NCBI RefSeq assembly: GCF_001571085.1
Contig: NZ_BCTC01000045.1
Coordinates: 1-48,397, forward strand
Direction: 5' to 3'
DNA: 48,397 nt
Source: Azohydromonas lata NBRC 102462
GTDB taxonomy: Bacteria; Pseudomonadota; Gammaproteobacteria; Burkholderiales; Burkholderiaceae_C
In this document: positions 1 to 7,537 of the stretch, piece after piece
Layout of the letters: the number at the start of each line of letters is the position of its first letter
Numbering within the stretch: the stretch's first letter is position 1
Notes under the pieces: generated by a model
Seen by the model: only the letters and a program-made list of their open reading frames with translations
Database searches by the model: none
Told to the model about the DNA's origin: nothing
Translations under genes and position numbers: made by a program

Positions 1-633
1 GGCTTTGCCGTGGTGGCGGGCGAGGTGCGCACGCTGGCGCAGCGCAGCGCCGAGGCGGCCAAGGAGATCAAGCAGCTCATCACCGAGAGCGTGCAAAGCG
101 TGGGCGAGGGCTCGGCCCTGGCCGACCAGGCCGGCCACACCATGGAGGAGGTGGTGAGCGCCATACGCCGCGTGACGGACCTGATGGGCGAGATCAGCGC
201 CGCCAGCGCCGAGCAGAGCAAGGGCGTGTCCCTGGTGGGCGACGCCGTCACGCGCATGGACCAGGCCACGCAGCAGAACGCCGCGCTGGTGGAGCAAAGC
301 GCCTCGGCCGCAGGCAGCCTGCGCGAGCAGGCACAGGCGCTCGTGGGCTCGGTGGCGGTGTTCCGCCTGGGAGCCCAGGCCGACAGCGGCCGCCCTGCCC
401 CGGTGGCGGCGCGGGCGCAGGCCACGGCGGATGCGCGGTCGCCGGCCCCGGCCGCGGCGCAGCCCGCCACCGGCAGCGGCTGGGACGGCGTGGAGCGCCG
501 CGGCCCCCACCGCGCCACCAACGTCACGCGCCCAGACTTCCGCCGTGCCGCGCCGGCCATGGCAGCGGCCGCGGTGACGCCGCTGGCGCAAGCGCGCACG
601 GGGACGGACGACGAGGAGTGGGCGGCGTTTTGA
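1..633 (+). CDS. Methyl-accepting chemotaxis protein, C-terminal part (5' end outside window)
   Basis: The frame is open from base 1 and shows 210 residues. It begins at the conserved signalling hairpin tip ([23 protein letters not shown]), the part that contacts CheA and CheW, then runs through the descending coiled-coil helix with its Glu/Gln/Ala-rich methylation region. A flexible Ala/Pro linker of about 80 residues follows, containing a WDGVERRGP motif and several Arg-Arg pairs. The protein ends EEWAAF, which fits the xWxxF pentapeptide that tethers the methyltransferase CheR in enterobacterial receptors. The sensor domain and membrane segments lie to the left and cannot be seen, so the ligand is unknown. 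A cheR-cheD-cheB block at 35193-37807 could supply the adaptation enzymes. The family call is certain. Confidence 0.96.
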   Translation, partial: GFAVVAGEVRTLAQRSAEAAKEIKQLITESVQSVGEGSALADQAGHTMEEVVSAIRRVTDLMGEISAASAEQSKGVSLVGDAVTRMDQATQQNAALVEQSASAAGSLREQAQALVGSVAVFRLGAQADSGRPAPVAARAQATADARSPAPAAAQPATGSGWDGVERRGPHRATNVTRPDFRRAAPAMAAAAVTPLAQARTGTDDEEWAAF

Positions 634-658
634 AGGGCCGGCAGCCAGGTTGGGTTTC

Positions 659-734
659 GCCGGCCGCATCGTTCAGGAATCTGAACGATCCCGCCCATTC
701 AATGGGGGCCCAAAGGGCGTGAAAGCGAACGATG
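659..734 (+). repeat. Dispersed 76-base palindromic element, copy A
   Basis: This stretch fills the convergent gap between the chemoreceptor and the MocR regulator. It starts GCCGGCCGCATCGTTCAG, folds as a 9-bp hairpin (ATCGTTCAG, four-base loop, CTGAACGAT at 668-689), and ends GAACGATG. A second copy of the same length lies in opposite orientation at 16068-16143. My hand alignment gives about 59 of 76 identical positions, with 29 of the first 30 and all of the last 6 matching. The third GAACGAT could compete with the hairpin for pairing. It has no U-tract, so it is not a classical terminator. Confidence 0.7.
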
Positions 735-746
735 AGCGCCGCCCGC

Positions 747-2159
747 TCATCCCGCCCCGCCCAACTGCGCCTTCAAGAACCCCAGCAGCCGCGCGTCGGT
801 GGCCCAGGCGGCGTTCAGGCGCAGGCGGTCCGCGCCCACGCCGCGGCGCGAGAACATGTGGCCGCCGGCGATGACGATGCCGGCCTCGCGCGCGGCCTCC
901 ACCAGCGCCGGCGCCAGCACGCCCGGCGGCAGCCCGGCCCACAGGAACACGCCGCCGGCCTGCGCCGCGTCGGCGTCAAAGCGCAGCCCGCAGCCCTGCA
1001 GCGCCGCGATGGCCGCGCCCCGCGAGCGCGCCAGCCGCTCGCGCAGCCGCAGCACGTGGCGGTGGTAGCGGCCGCTGCGCAGCACCTCGGCCACCAGCGC
1101 CTCCTCCAGCGTGGAGCCCGACAGCACGTCCATGAGCTTCAAGTCCACCAGGCGCTCGGTGAGCGACAGGGGGGCGGCCAGGTAGCCCACGCGCAGGCTG
1201 GGGCTCAGCAGCTTGCTGAAGCTGCCCACGTAGATCACGCGGCGCAGCGCGTCGATCTGCGCCAGGCGCACGCCGGCATCGCCCGCGAGGTCGCCATAGA
1301 CATCGTCCTCCACCAGCACGAAATCGAACGCCTCGGCCAGGTTGAGGATGCGGTGGCTGCGCGCCGGCACGGTGCTCGCGCCCGTGGGGTTGTGCAGCAG
1401 CGTCTGCGTGAAGAAGGCGCGCGGGCGGTGCTCCTGCACCAGGGCGGCCAGGGCGTCGAGGTCCGGCCCTTGCGCCTCGCGCGGCACGCCCACCACGCGC
1501 AGGCCCAGCGCGGCGAGCTGGCTGTGCAGCAGGAAGTAGCCGGGGTCGTCCACCAGCACCGCGTCGCCCGGCACGGCCACGGCACGTGCGGCGAGCTGCA
1601 GCGCCTGCGAGGCGCCGAAGGTGGTGAGCAACTGCTCGGGCCGCGCTGGGATCTGCCGCCGCGCCAGCCGCGCGGCAAGCTGCTCGCGCAGCGACGGCAG
1701 CCCCTGCACGGGCGGCACCACGGCGGCCTCGGCGCTCTCGCGCAGGCTGCGCGCCAGCGTGGCGGGGGCGATGGCGTCCTCGTACCAGTGCCGGGGCAGG
1801 TAGCCCGCGCCGGCCTGCAGCAGCGTGGCGTCGGTGGACAGCACGCTGTGCGTGAAGCCGGACGTGGTGGTGGCCGGCTGCGCGCGCGGCGCCGCCGCCG
1901 GCGCGGCCGCGGCCTGCGCGGCCGTGCGCCGCACGTAGTAGCCCGCGCCGGGGCGCGAGGCCACGTAGCCCAGGCCGGAGAGCCGGTCCAGCGCCACCAG
2001 CACGGTGTGCACGCTCACCTCCAGCCGCGCCGCGAGCTGCCGCACCGAGGGCAGCCGCGCCCCGGGCAGCAGCGCGCCCTCGTCTATGCGCTGCGCGTAG
2101 TGGCGCACGATCTGCTCGGTCAGCGGCGGGGCATCGGTGTCTTTGGCAAGGGTGAACAT
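747..2159 (-). CDS. MocR-type transcriptional regulator (GntR HTH plus aminotransferase-like domain)
   Basis: This 470-residue protein has a GntR-type winged helix at about residues 8-78 (PGARLPSVRQLAARLEVSVHTV), an Ala/Pro linker at 79-100, and a fold-type I aminotransferase domain from about 105 to the end. PLP-binding features are intact: HNPTG at 256-260, the EDD motif near 284, and a GSFSK motif with the Schiff-base lysine near residue 316. MocR proteins use PLP as a ligand-sensing cofactor and usually control a neighbouring PLP or amine pathway. Here the divergent neighbour at 2354 is itself an aminotransferase, which is a likely target. I chose the start at 2159 (MFTLAKD) because the frame upstream lacks family-like sequence and contains the intergenic repeats. 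The exact ligand is unknown. Confidence 0.93.
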   Translation of the reverse strand: MFTLAKDTDAPPLTEQIVRHYAQRIDEGALLPGARLPSVRQLAARLEVSVHTVLVALDRLSGLGYVASRPGAGYYVRRTAAQAAAAPAAAPRAQPATTTSGFTHSVLSTDATLLQAGAGYLPRHWYEDAIAPATLARSLRESAEAAVVPPVQGLPSLREQLAARLARRQIPARPEQLLTTFGASQALQLAARAVAVPGDAVLVDDPGYFLLHSQLAALGLRVVGVPREAQGPDLDALAALVQEHRPRAFFTQTLLHNPTGASTVPARSHRILNLAEAFDFVLVEDDVYGDLAGDAGVRLAQIDALRRVIYVGSFSKLLSPSLRVGYLAAPLSLTERLVDLKLMDVLSGSTLEEALVAEVLRSGRYHRHVLRLRERLARSRGAAIAALQGCGLRFDADAAQAGGVFLWAGLPPGVLAPALVEAAREAGIVIAGGHMFSRRGVGADRLRLNAAWATDARLLGFLKAQLGGAG

Positions 2160-2166
2160 GGCTCTC

Positions 2167-2190
2167 GGCCGGAATTCAGGCCGGCATTCA
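2167..2190. repeat. Two tandem 12-base repeats (GGCCGGMATTCA)
   Basis: GGCCGGAATTCA (2167-2178) is followed directly by GGCCGGCATTCA (2179-2190), differing at one base. They lie 8 bases upstream of the regulator start codon, where a bound regulator would block its own gene. An operator role is inferred. Confidence 0.55.
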
Positions 2191-2243
2191 AGCATGGCGC
2201 GGGGTGCAACTGTTGCGGTGAATCCATCAAACAGTGCGCTCGA

Positions 2244-2264
2244 CCGTACCGGTGGCCGTACCGG
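2244..2264. promoter_or_regulatory. Direct repeat CCGTACCGG x2, probable MocR operator
   Basis: Two exact copies of CCGTACCGG (2244-2252 and 2256-2264) occur 12 bases apart in the divergent gap between the regulator and the aminotransferase. MocR regulators such as GabR and PdxR are known to bind direct repeats upstream of their divergent targets. The repeats are seen; the binding is inferred from family and position. Confidence 0.55.
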
Positions 2265-2353
2265 GACAGTTGGCGCCGTGCTGCCTAGTCTTGAGGCCCA
2301 CGCAGCCCCTTCCCGTTCAACCCATTCACCCACGCCGCAGCCGCCGACCCGCC

Positions 2354-3595
2354 ATGAGCACCGACCAGAACACCGACCAGAACACGCAACCAGCACCCCG
2401 CTATGCCCTGTCCGCCCGCGCCGCCGCGCTGCGCAGCTCCGACGTGCGCGAGCTGCTCAAGGCCGCGCAGCAGGCGCAGGTGATTTCCCTGGCCGGCGGC
2501 CTGCCCGCGGCCGAGCTGTTCGACACCGAGGGCCTGCGCGCGGCCACGCTGGCCGCCCTGGACACCAACCCCGCCGCCGCGCTGCAGTACGGGCTGACCG
2601 AGGGGCAGACCGCCCTGCGCGAAGCGCTGCAGGCGCGCGAGCGCGAGCAGGGCATCGCCCTGGCCGGTCGCGCGCTGCTGGTGACCACGGGCTCGCAGCA
2701 GGCGCTGGACATCGTGGCGCGGCTGCTGCTGGACGAGGGCGACGTGGTGGTGGTGCAGCGCCCAAGCTACCTGGCCGCCCTCCAGACTTTCAACTTGGCC
2801 GGCGCGCAATGCCTGGGGCTGGACGAGGACGAAGAAGGTGCCCGGGTGGAAGACCTGGAGACCATGGCGTTTCCTCGCAAGCCCAAGCTCGTCTACCTCG
2901 TGACGCCCTTCGCGAACCCGTCCGGCGCGACGCTGTCGCTGCGCCGCCGCCGCTGGCTGCTGGAGTGGGCGGCGCGCAACGAGGTGCTGGTGCTGGAGGA
3001 CGACCCCTACGGCGTGCTGCGCACGGAAGGCCAGGAACTGCCCAGCCTGGCGGCGCTGGCGCAGGACGTGCCGGGCGCACGCGCCTGGGTTGGGCGCACC
3101 TCCACGTTGTCCAAGGCCGTGGCGCCGGGGCTGCGGCTGGGCTGGCTGGTGCTGCCCACGGCGCTGGCGGAAGCCGCGGCGCGGGTGAAGCAGTCCATGG
3201 ACCTGCACACCTCCTCCTTTGCGCAGGAGGTGGCGGCGCACTACCTGGCCGGCGGGCGGCTGCCGGCGCACCTGGCGCGGGTGCGCGGCGCCTACCGCGA
3301 GCGGCGCCGCGCGCTGTGCCAGGCGCTGCGCGAGGCCTTCGGCGGCGCGCTGGAGTTCAGCGAGCCAAAGGGCGGCATGTTCCTGTGGGCGCGCTTCACC
3401 GATGGCACGGACACGCGTGCCCTGCTCCCAGCGGCGCTGGCCGCGGGCATGGCCTTCGTCCCGGGCGACGCTTTTTATGCCGGTGCCGCGCCGCGCGACC
3501 GGCTACGCCTGAGCTTCAGCACCGAGACGCCTGAGCGGCTGCGCGAGGGCGTGGCACGGCTGCGGAAGGCCTGGGAGGCGTCGCGCAGGGGCTGA
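2354..3595 (+). CDS. PLP-dependent aminotransferase, 2-aminoadipate/LysN-like
   Basis: A 413-residue class I/II aminotransferase of the LysN/ARO8 type. Visible features are LAGGLPAAELF near residue 46 (typical of the N-terminal arm of this group), YGLTEGQ at 79-85, NPSG at 188-191, DDPY at 216-219, and STLSK with the Schiff-base lysine near residue 254 followed by APGLRLGW. Such enzymes transfer amino groups between 2-oxoglutarate/glutamate and broad aliphatic or aromatic amino acids in the cytoplasm. The ATG at 2354 (MSTDQN) is preferred over earlier in-frame starts, which would run through the repeat region. It is divergent from the MocR regulator that probably controls it. Substrate cannot be read from the sequence. 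Confidence 0.93.
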   Translation: MSTDQNTDQNTQPAPRYALSARAAALRSSDVRELLKAAQQAQVISLAGGLPAAELFDTEGLRAATLAALDTNPAAALQYGLTEGQTALREALQAREREQGIALAGRALLVTTGSQQALDIVARLLLDEGDVVVVQRPSYLAALQTFNLAGAQCLGLDEDEEGARVEDLETMAFPRKPKLVYLVTPFANPSGATLSLRRRRWLLEWAARNEVLVLEDDPYGVLRTEGQELPSLAALAQDVPGARAWVGRTSTLSKAVAPGLRLGWLVLPTALAEAAARVKQSMDLHTSSFAQEVAAHYLAGGRLPAHLARVRGAYRERRRALCQALREAFGGALEFSEPKGGMFLWARFTDGTDTRALLPAALAAGMAFVPGDAFYAGAAPRDRLRLSFSTETPERLREGVARLRKAWEASRRG

Positions 3596-3610
3596 GCAAG
3601 CCCGCACGCC

Positions 3611-3634
3611 GCAGGCGGCGCGAAGCCGCCCTGC
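3611..3634. other. Hairpin in convergent junction
   Basis: GCAGGCGGC and GCCGCCCTGC flank a GCGAA loop, with one bulged base, between the aminotransferase and metalloprotease ends. It could slow transcription from both sides, but no U-tract follows. Confidence 0.35.
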
Positions 3635-3637
3635 CCC

Positions 3638-5764
3638 TCAAACCACGAACAGATCCGCCGCCGTGAGCACGGTATTGGCGCCCAGCTTGGCCAGCAGCAC
3701 GGCCGCGCGTGCGCCCGTGCCGTCGGCATCAAAGCGCAGCTCGCCCGTGGACGGCGTGTAGATGAGCCGGTCGCCTGCGTCCAGCGCCGCCTTGCCCAGG
3801 ACGAAAGCGCCGGCGTTCAGCGCCCCCAGCGGGCCCAACGCGGCGTAGGCGGTGTGGTCGAACTCCAGCCGGTCATCGACGGCAACGAAGTCGGTGAGGC
3901 TGTCCACGGTGGTGCTGCCCGGCGCGTCGGCGAAGCGGAAGGCATCCTGGCCCGCGCCACCGCTGAGCTGGTCCAGCCCAGGGCCGCCGATGAGCGTGTC
4001 GTGGCCTGCGCCGCCTGAGACCGTGTCGTTGCCCGCACCGCCGCTGAGCACGTTGGCCACGGCGTTGCCGCTCAGCACGTCGCCGACACGGCCACCGGTG
4101 GCGTTCTCGATTTGCGTGCCGAAGCCGATGAAGGATTGGCCCGCGGCCAGGATGCTGCCGGCCTTGGTGCCGACCCAGTTCCAACTGCCCTCGGCCAGAT
4201 TCAGGTGCACGGCAGCGCTCTCGCCGGCGGCTGACAAGGTGTCCACGCCGCCGCCGTCCCAGATGTAGCGGTCCTGCAGCGAATAAGTATTGCTGCCGGC
4301 ACGCACGCCGGCATTGACACCATAAAGATATTGAATGGCGGCCAGGTCAAACATGCCAATATTTTGCGCATGCACGCTGGAATTGTTGTAGCTCATGACC
4401 CTATTCTGCTGAGCATCCTCCGCCTTGGGCAGCACGGGAGCTTCAAAAGAATGCTTCAAATATAAAGTATGTCCAATCTCGTGCAGCAGTACCTGATACC
4501 CATAATCAGGCGCCATCAGGGAAGCGTAATCCACCTTGACATGAACGGCGCCGTTTGCAGACGCATAACCAGAAGCATCATAGTAATGCCCAGACGCCAG
4601 ATCGTCGCGGAAAAAACGCATTTTCACGCCAGGGCTGTCGGCCACTTCCTTGAATTTCAGGCCGGACACGACAGCATAACAAGCCAGTGCCGCGCGCACT
4701 GACGCCTGCTGCGCCCCATTGAAAGTTGCAAACCCCGTCATTCCCGGCGTCGGGCTCAGCGCAAAACTGTAGCTGATGGTTTTTGGCGAGCCGCTGGCGG
4801 GAATATCTGGAATATTGTTGTACAGCAGCCCAGAAATAAAATAGGGCAGCGCTTGCGCCCCATTGGTGTAAACCACCGATTCGATGCTGCCGGGCACGAA
4901 GGCGCCGTTGATGGAGACGTAGGCCGTGTCGCGGCCGCTTGCGTCCCAGACGCTGTCAAGGCGGTCATCGAGGTAATAGACGTCGTCGCCGGTACCGCCC
5001 TGCAGCGTGTCCACGCCCGCGCCGCCGTGCAGGGTGTCGTTGCCGTCGCCACCATCCAGGCTGTCGTTGCCGGCGCCGCCGTCCAGGCTGTCATGGCCGG
5101 CAACAGCATAGAGGGTATCGTTGCCTTCGCCGCCATAAAGGCTGTCGCTCCCGCCACCGCCATCGAGTTTGTCGTTGCCCTGGCCGCCATCAAGAAAACT
5201 GCGGCCGTATTCCCTGTAAACGCCAAGATAGTCATCGCCGGCGCCGCCCTGCAGGGTATTGTCGCCTGCGCCTCCATACAGTGAATCCTGGCCCGCGCCA
5301 CCGTCCAGGCTGTCATTGCCGGCGCCACCGAAAAGGGTGTCGTCGCCGATGCTCCCGTAAAGGGTGTCATTGCCGTTGCCGCCGGAAATGGAGTCGTTGC
5401 CTTCCCCACCGTCCAGGATATTTTTTCCCAATCTGGCGCTGACGCTCAAAGTGTCATTTCCCGCGCCGCCTTGCAAGACGTTGTCGCCGGCATCGCCATA
5501 CAGGTCATCATTGCCCGTGCCGCCCAGAATCGTGTCGTTTCCCAGCCCGCCATACAGCGAGTCATTGCCATCCCCGCCGTCGATCAAATCGTTTCCGGCA
5601 TAGCCGATGGTATTGATGAGATCGTCGCCGCCCCCGCCCTGCAGGGTATCGGCGCCACCGAGACCATAATAAATATCAGCGTTTGGCGTACCGGCAAAAA
5701 CGTCGTTGCCGCTGGTGCCGTAAATGGGCTTCGAGGCGGCCTTGGCGCGGATTTTTATTTCCAT
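3638..5764 (-). CDS. RTX-type serralysin-like zinc metalloprotease with N- and C-terminal calcium repeats
   Basis: A 708-residue protein. Residues 15-265 are a long run of RTX nonapeptides (GGxGNDxLx), the parallel beta-roll that binds Ca2+. A linker follows, then an M10-like catalytic domain at about 329-480 with HEIGHTLYLKH at 428-438 (His428, Glu429, His432 and His438 of the HExxHxxxxxH zinc site). The Met-turn is VMSYN, with Met457 and Tyr459. A second RTX/serralysin C-terminal block runs from about 555 to 640, and the tail ends LFVV, a type I secretion-like C-terminus. No signal peptide is present, as expected for type I export. Classical serralysins carry RTX repeats only after the protease domain, so this order is unusual. 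No ABC/HlyD/TolC secretion genes lie nearby. Bases 4280-4900 look less GC-rich than neighbouring genes. Confidence 0.9.
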   Translation of the reverse strand: MEIKIRAKAASKPIYGTSGNDVFAGTPNADIYYGLGGADTLQGGGGDDLINTIGYAGNDLIDGGDGNDSLYGGLGNDTILGGTGNDDLYGDAGDNVLQGGAGNDTLSVSARLGKNILDGGEGNDSISGGNGNDTLYGSIGDDTLFGGAGNDSLDGGAGQDSLYGGAGDNTLQGGAGDDYLGVYREYGRSFLDGGQGNDKLDGGGGSDSLYGGEGNDTLYAVAGHDSLDGGAGNDSLDGGDGNDTLHGGAGVDTLQGGTGDDVYYLDDRLDSVWDASGRDTAYVSINGAFVPGSIESVVYTNGAQALPYFISGLLYNNIPDIPASGSPKTISYSFALSPTPGMTGFATFNGAQQASVRAALACYAVVSGLKFKEVADSPGVKMRFFRDDLASGHYYDASGYASANGAVHVKVDYASLMAPDYGYQVLLHEIGHTLYLKHSFEAPVLPKAEDAQQNRVMSYNNSSVHAQNIGMFDLAAIQYLYGVNAGVRAGSNTYSLQDRYIWDGGGVDTLSAAGESAAVHLNLAEGSWNWVGTKAGSILAAGQSFIGFGTQIENATGGRVGDVLSGNAVANVLSGGAGNDTVSGGAGHDTLIGGPGLDQLSGGAGQDAFRFADAPGSTTVDSLTDFVAVDDRLEFDHTAYAALGPLGALNAGAFVLGKAALDAGDRLIYTPSTGELRFDADGTGARAAVLLAKLGANTVLTAADLFVV

Positions 5765-5965
5765 GGACGTCGTTTCTTATCAAACCATGAACAGCCGCGC
5801 CGCCTCCCCGGCGGCGCGCAGGACTCGAAATTCTGCGCCGTTTATCCTACATTTTGTTGCACATCGTTCAATGTACGGGATGGACAGGCGGTGCAAGGAC
5901 TGGGCCCTCGGCGCGCCGTTTGCCGTGACACCCGGGCAAACCCAGCTTTGCCAAGGAGCCTTGCC

Positions 5966-7282
5966 GTGTCCCTGCGCCTGACCGTGCTGGCCGTTGCCGC
6001 CGCCTTGCTGGCGGGGTGCGGCAGCGATTCGCCCCGCCTGTCCGTGGCGGACATCACCGGGCCCGAGCCCACGCTGCCGCCGCCGCACAAGACGCTCATC
6101 CCCACCATGGACGTCGCCCCGGCCGTGGGCTGGCCTTCCGGCGCCAAACCGGTGGCGGCGCAGGGCCTGCAGGTGGCCGCCTTCGCCACCGGGCTGGAGC
6201 ACCCGCGCTGGCTGTACGTGCTGCCCAACGGCGACGTGCTGGTGGCCGAGAGCAACGCGCCGCCCAAGCCGGAGGACGGCAAAGGCATCAAGGGCTGGTT
6301 CATGAAGAAGGCCATGGCCAAGGCTGGCGCGGGCGTCCCCAGCGCCAACCGCCTCACGCTGCTGCGCGACGCGGACGGCGACGGCGTGGCGGAGACGAAG
6401 ACGGTGTTCCTCCAGGGCCTGAACTCGCCCCTGGGCATGGCGCTGGTGGGCAACGACCTCTACGTGGCCAACTCCGATGCGCTCGTGCGCTTCCCCTACA
6501 CGCCGGGCGCCACGCAGATCACGGCGCCGGGCGAGCGGCTCACGGAGCTGCCGGGCGGGCCCATCAACCACCACTGGACCAAGAACGTGATCGCCAGCCG
6601 CGACGGGCGCACGCTCTACGCCACGGTGGGCTCCAACTCCAACGTGGCCGAGAACGGGCTGCAGGCGGAAGAGGGACGCGCGGCGATCTGGGAAATCGAC
6701 CGCGCCAGCGGCCGCAAGCGGCTGTTCGCCACGGGCCTGCGCAACCCCAACGGCATGGCCTGGGAGCCGTCCACGGGCGTGCTGTGGACGGTGGCCAACG
6801 AGCGCGATGAGCTGGGCAACGACCTGGTGCCGGACTACCTGACCTCGGTGAAGGACGGCGGCTTCTACGGCTGGCCGTGGAGCTACTGGGGCCAGCACGT
6901 GGACGAGCGCGTGACGCCGGTGAACGAGCAGGCGGTGGCCAAGGCGATCAAGCCGGACTACGCGCTGGGCGCGCACGTGGCCGCGCTGGGGCTCACCTGG
7001 GGGGGCGATGCGGCGCTGCTGCCGCAGGGCCTGCGCCAGGGCATGTTTATAGGCCAGCACGGCAGCTGGAACCGCAAGCCGCCCGCGGGCTACCAGGTGG
7101 TGTTCGTGCCCTTTGCCAACGGCCGGCCCGGCGGGGCGCCGCAAACGGTGCTCTCAGGCTTTCTCAACGACCGCGGCGACGCGCAGGGCCGCCCCGTGGG
7201 CGTGGCCGTGGACGGCAAGGGTGCGCTGCTGGTGGCCGACGACGTGGGCAATGCGGTGTGGAGGGTGACGGGGGCGAGGTGA
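5966..7282 (+). CDS. Lipoprotein, PQQ-type sugar / L-sorbosone dehydrogenase-like beta-propeller
   Basis: Translation starts at GTG 5966, with AAGGAG seven bases upstream, giving 438 residues. The N-terminus is a lipoprotein signal peptide (LTVLAVAAALLAGC, lipid-modified Cys18). The mature part has the repeated blades of the glucose/sorbosone dehydrogenase family: GLEHPRWLYVLPNGDVLVAES, NGMAWEP, DGGFYGWPWSYWG, and GQHGSWNRKPPAGY near the end, which are typical of the PQQ-dependent periplasmic group. It is probably anchored in the periplasm and oxidises an aldose or aldehyde sugar, passing electrons through PQQ. No PQQ biosynthesis genes are visible, and the true substrate is unknown. It stands alone, with the REP doublet downstream. 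Confidence 0.88.
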   Translation: MSLRLTVLAVAAALLAGCGSDSPRLSVADITGPEPTLPPPHKTLIPTMDVAPAVGWPSGAKPVAAQGLQVAAFATGLEHPRWLYVLPNGDVLVAESNAPPKPEDGKGIKGWFMKKAMAKAGAGVPSANRLTLLRDADGDGVAETKTVFLQGLNSPLGMALVGNDLYVANSDALVRFPYTPGATQITAPGERLTELPGGPINHHWTKNVIASRDGRTLYATVGSNSNVAENGLQAEEGRAAIWEIDRASGRKRLFATGLRNPNGMAWEPSTGVLWTVANERDELGNDLVPDYLTSVKDGGFYGWPWSYWGQHVDERVTPVNEQAVAKAIKPDYALGAHVAALGLTWGGDAALLPQGLRQGMFIGQHGSWNRKPPAGYQVVFVPFANGRPGGAPQTVLSGFLNDRGDAQGRPVGVAVDGKGALLVADDVGNAVWRVTGAR

Positions 7283-7353
7283 GGATGGGCGTGTTGCGGG
7301 GAAAGTGGTTACGCCCCGTCAGCCCTGCGGCAAAGGCGCTTCGCACCCTCACC

Positions 7354-7479
7354 CGTCATGCCCGCGAAAGCGGGCATCCACGCGTGCCGGTATAGCGGCG
7401 TGCAAACGGTGACGTGATGCGATGCAGTTCGAAGCCGGTACCCCGGCGATCGTGGATGCCCGCTTTCGCGGGCATGACG
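7354..7479. repeat. REP doublet / REPIN-like element with 29-bp perfect inverted repeats
   Basis: The 29-base sequence at 7354-7382 (core TGCCCGCGAAAGCGGGCA) is repeated exactly in reverse complement at 7451-7479. Each arm is itself a hairpin (TGCCCGC, short loop, GCGGGCA), and the whole 126 bases can fold into a long hairpin. This matches REPIN organisation: two inverted REP sequences with a spacer of about 68 bases. The element sits between the dehydrogenase (+) and ParA (-) 3' ends and accounts for half of the 255-base gap. The rest of the gap shows nothing recognisable. Confidence 0.85.
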
Positions 7480-7537
7480 AAGTAGAGGTCGAAGCACCTA
7501 GGCTGACGGAAGGCAGGAAAGCCGCCGCCCGCCCGCC

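Noticed and set aside
4970-5660. Dense tandem repeats that could suggest a CRISPR array or satellite
   Set aside because: They are the coding sequence of RTX nonapeptides in the metalloprotease; spacing is about 27 bases in frame with no unique spacers.
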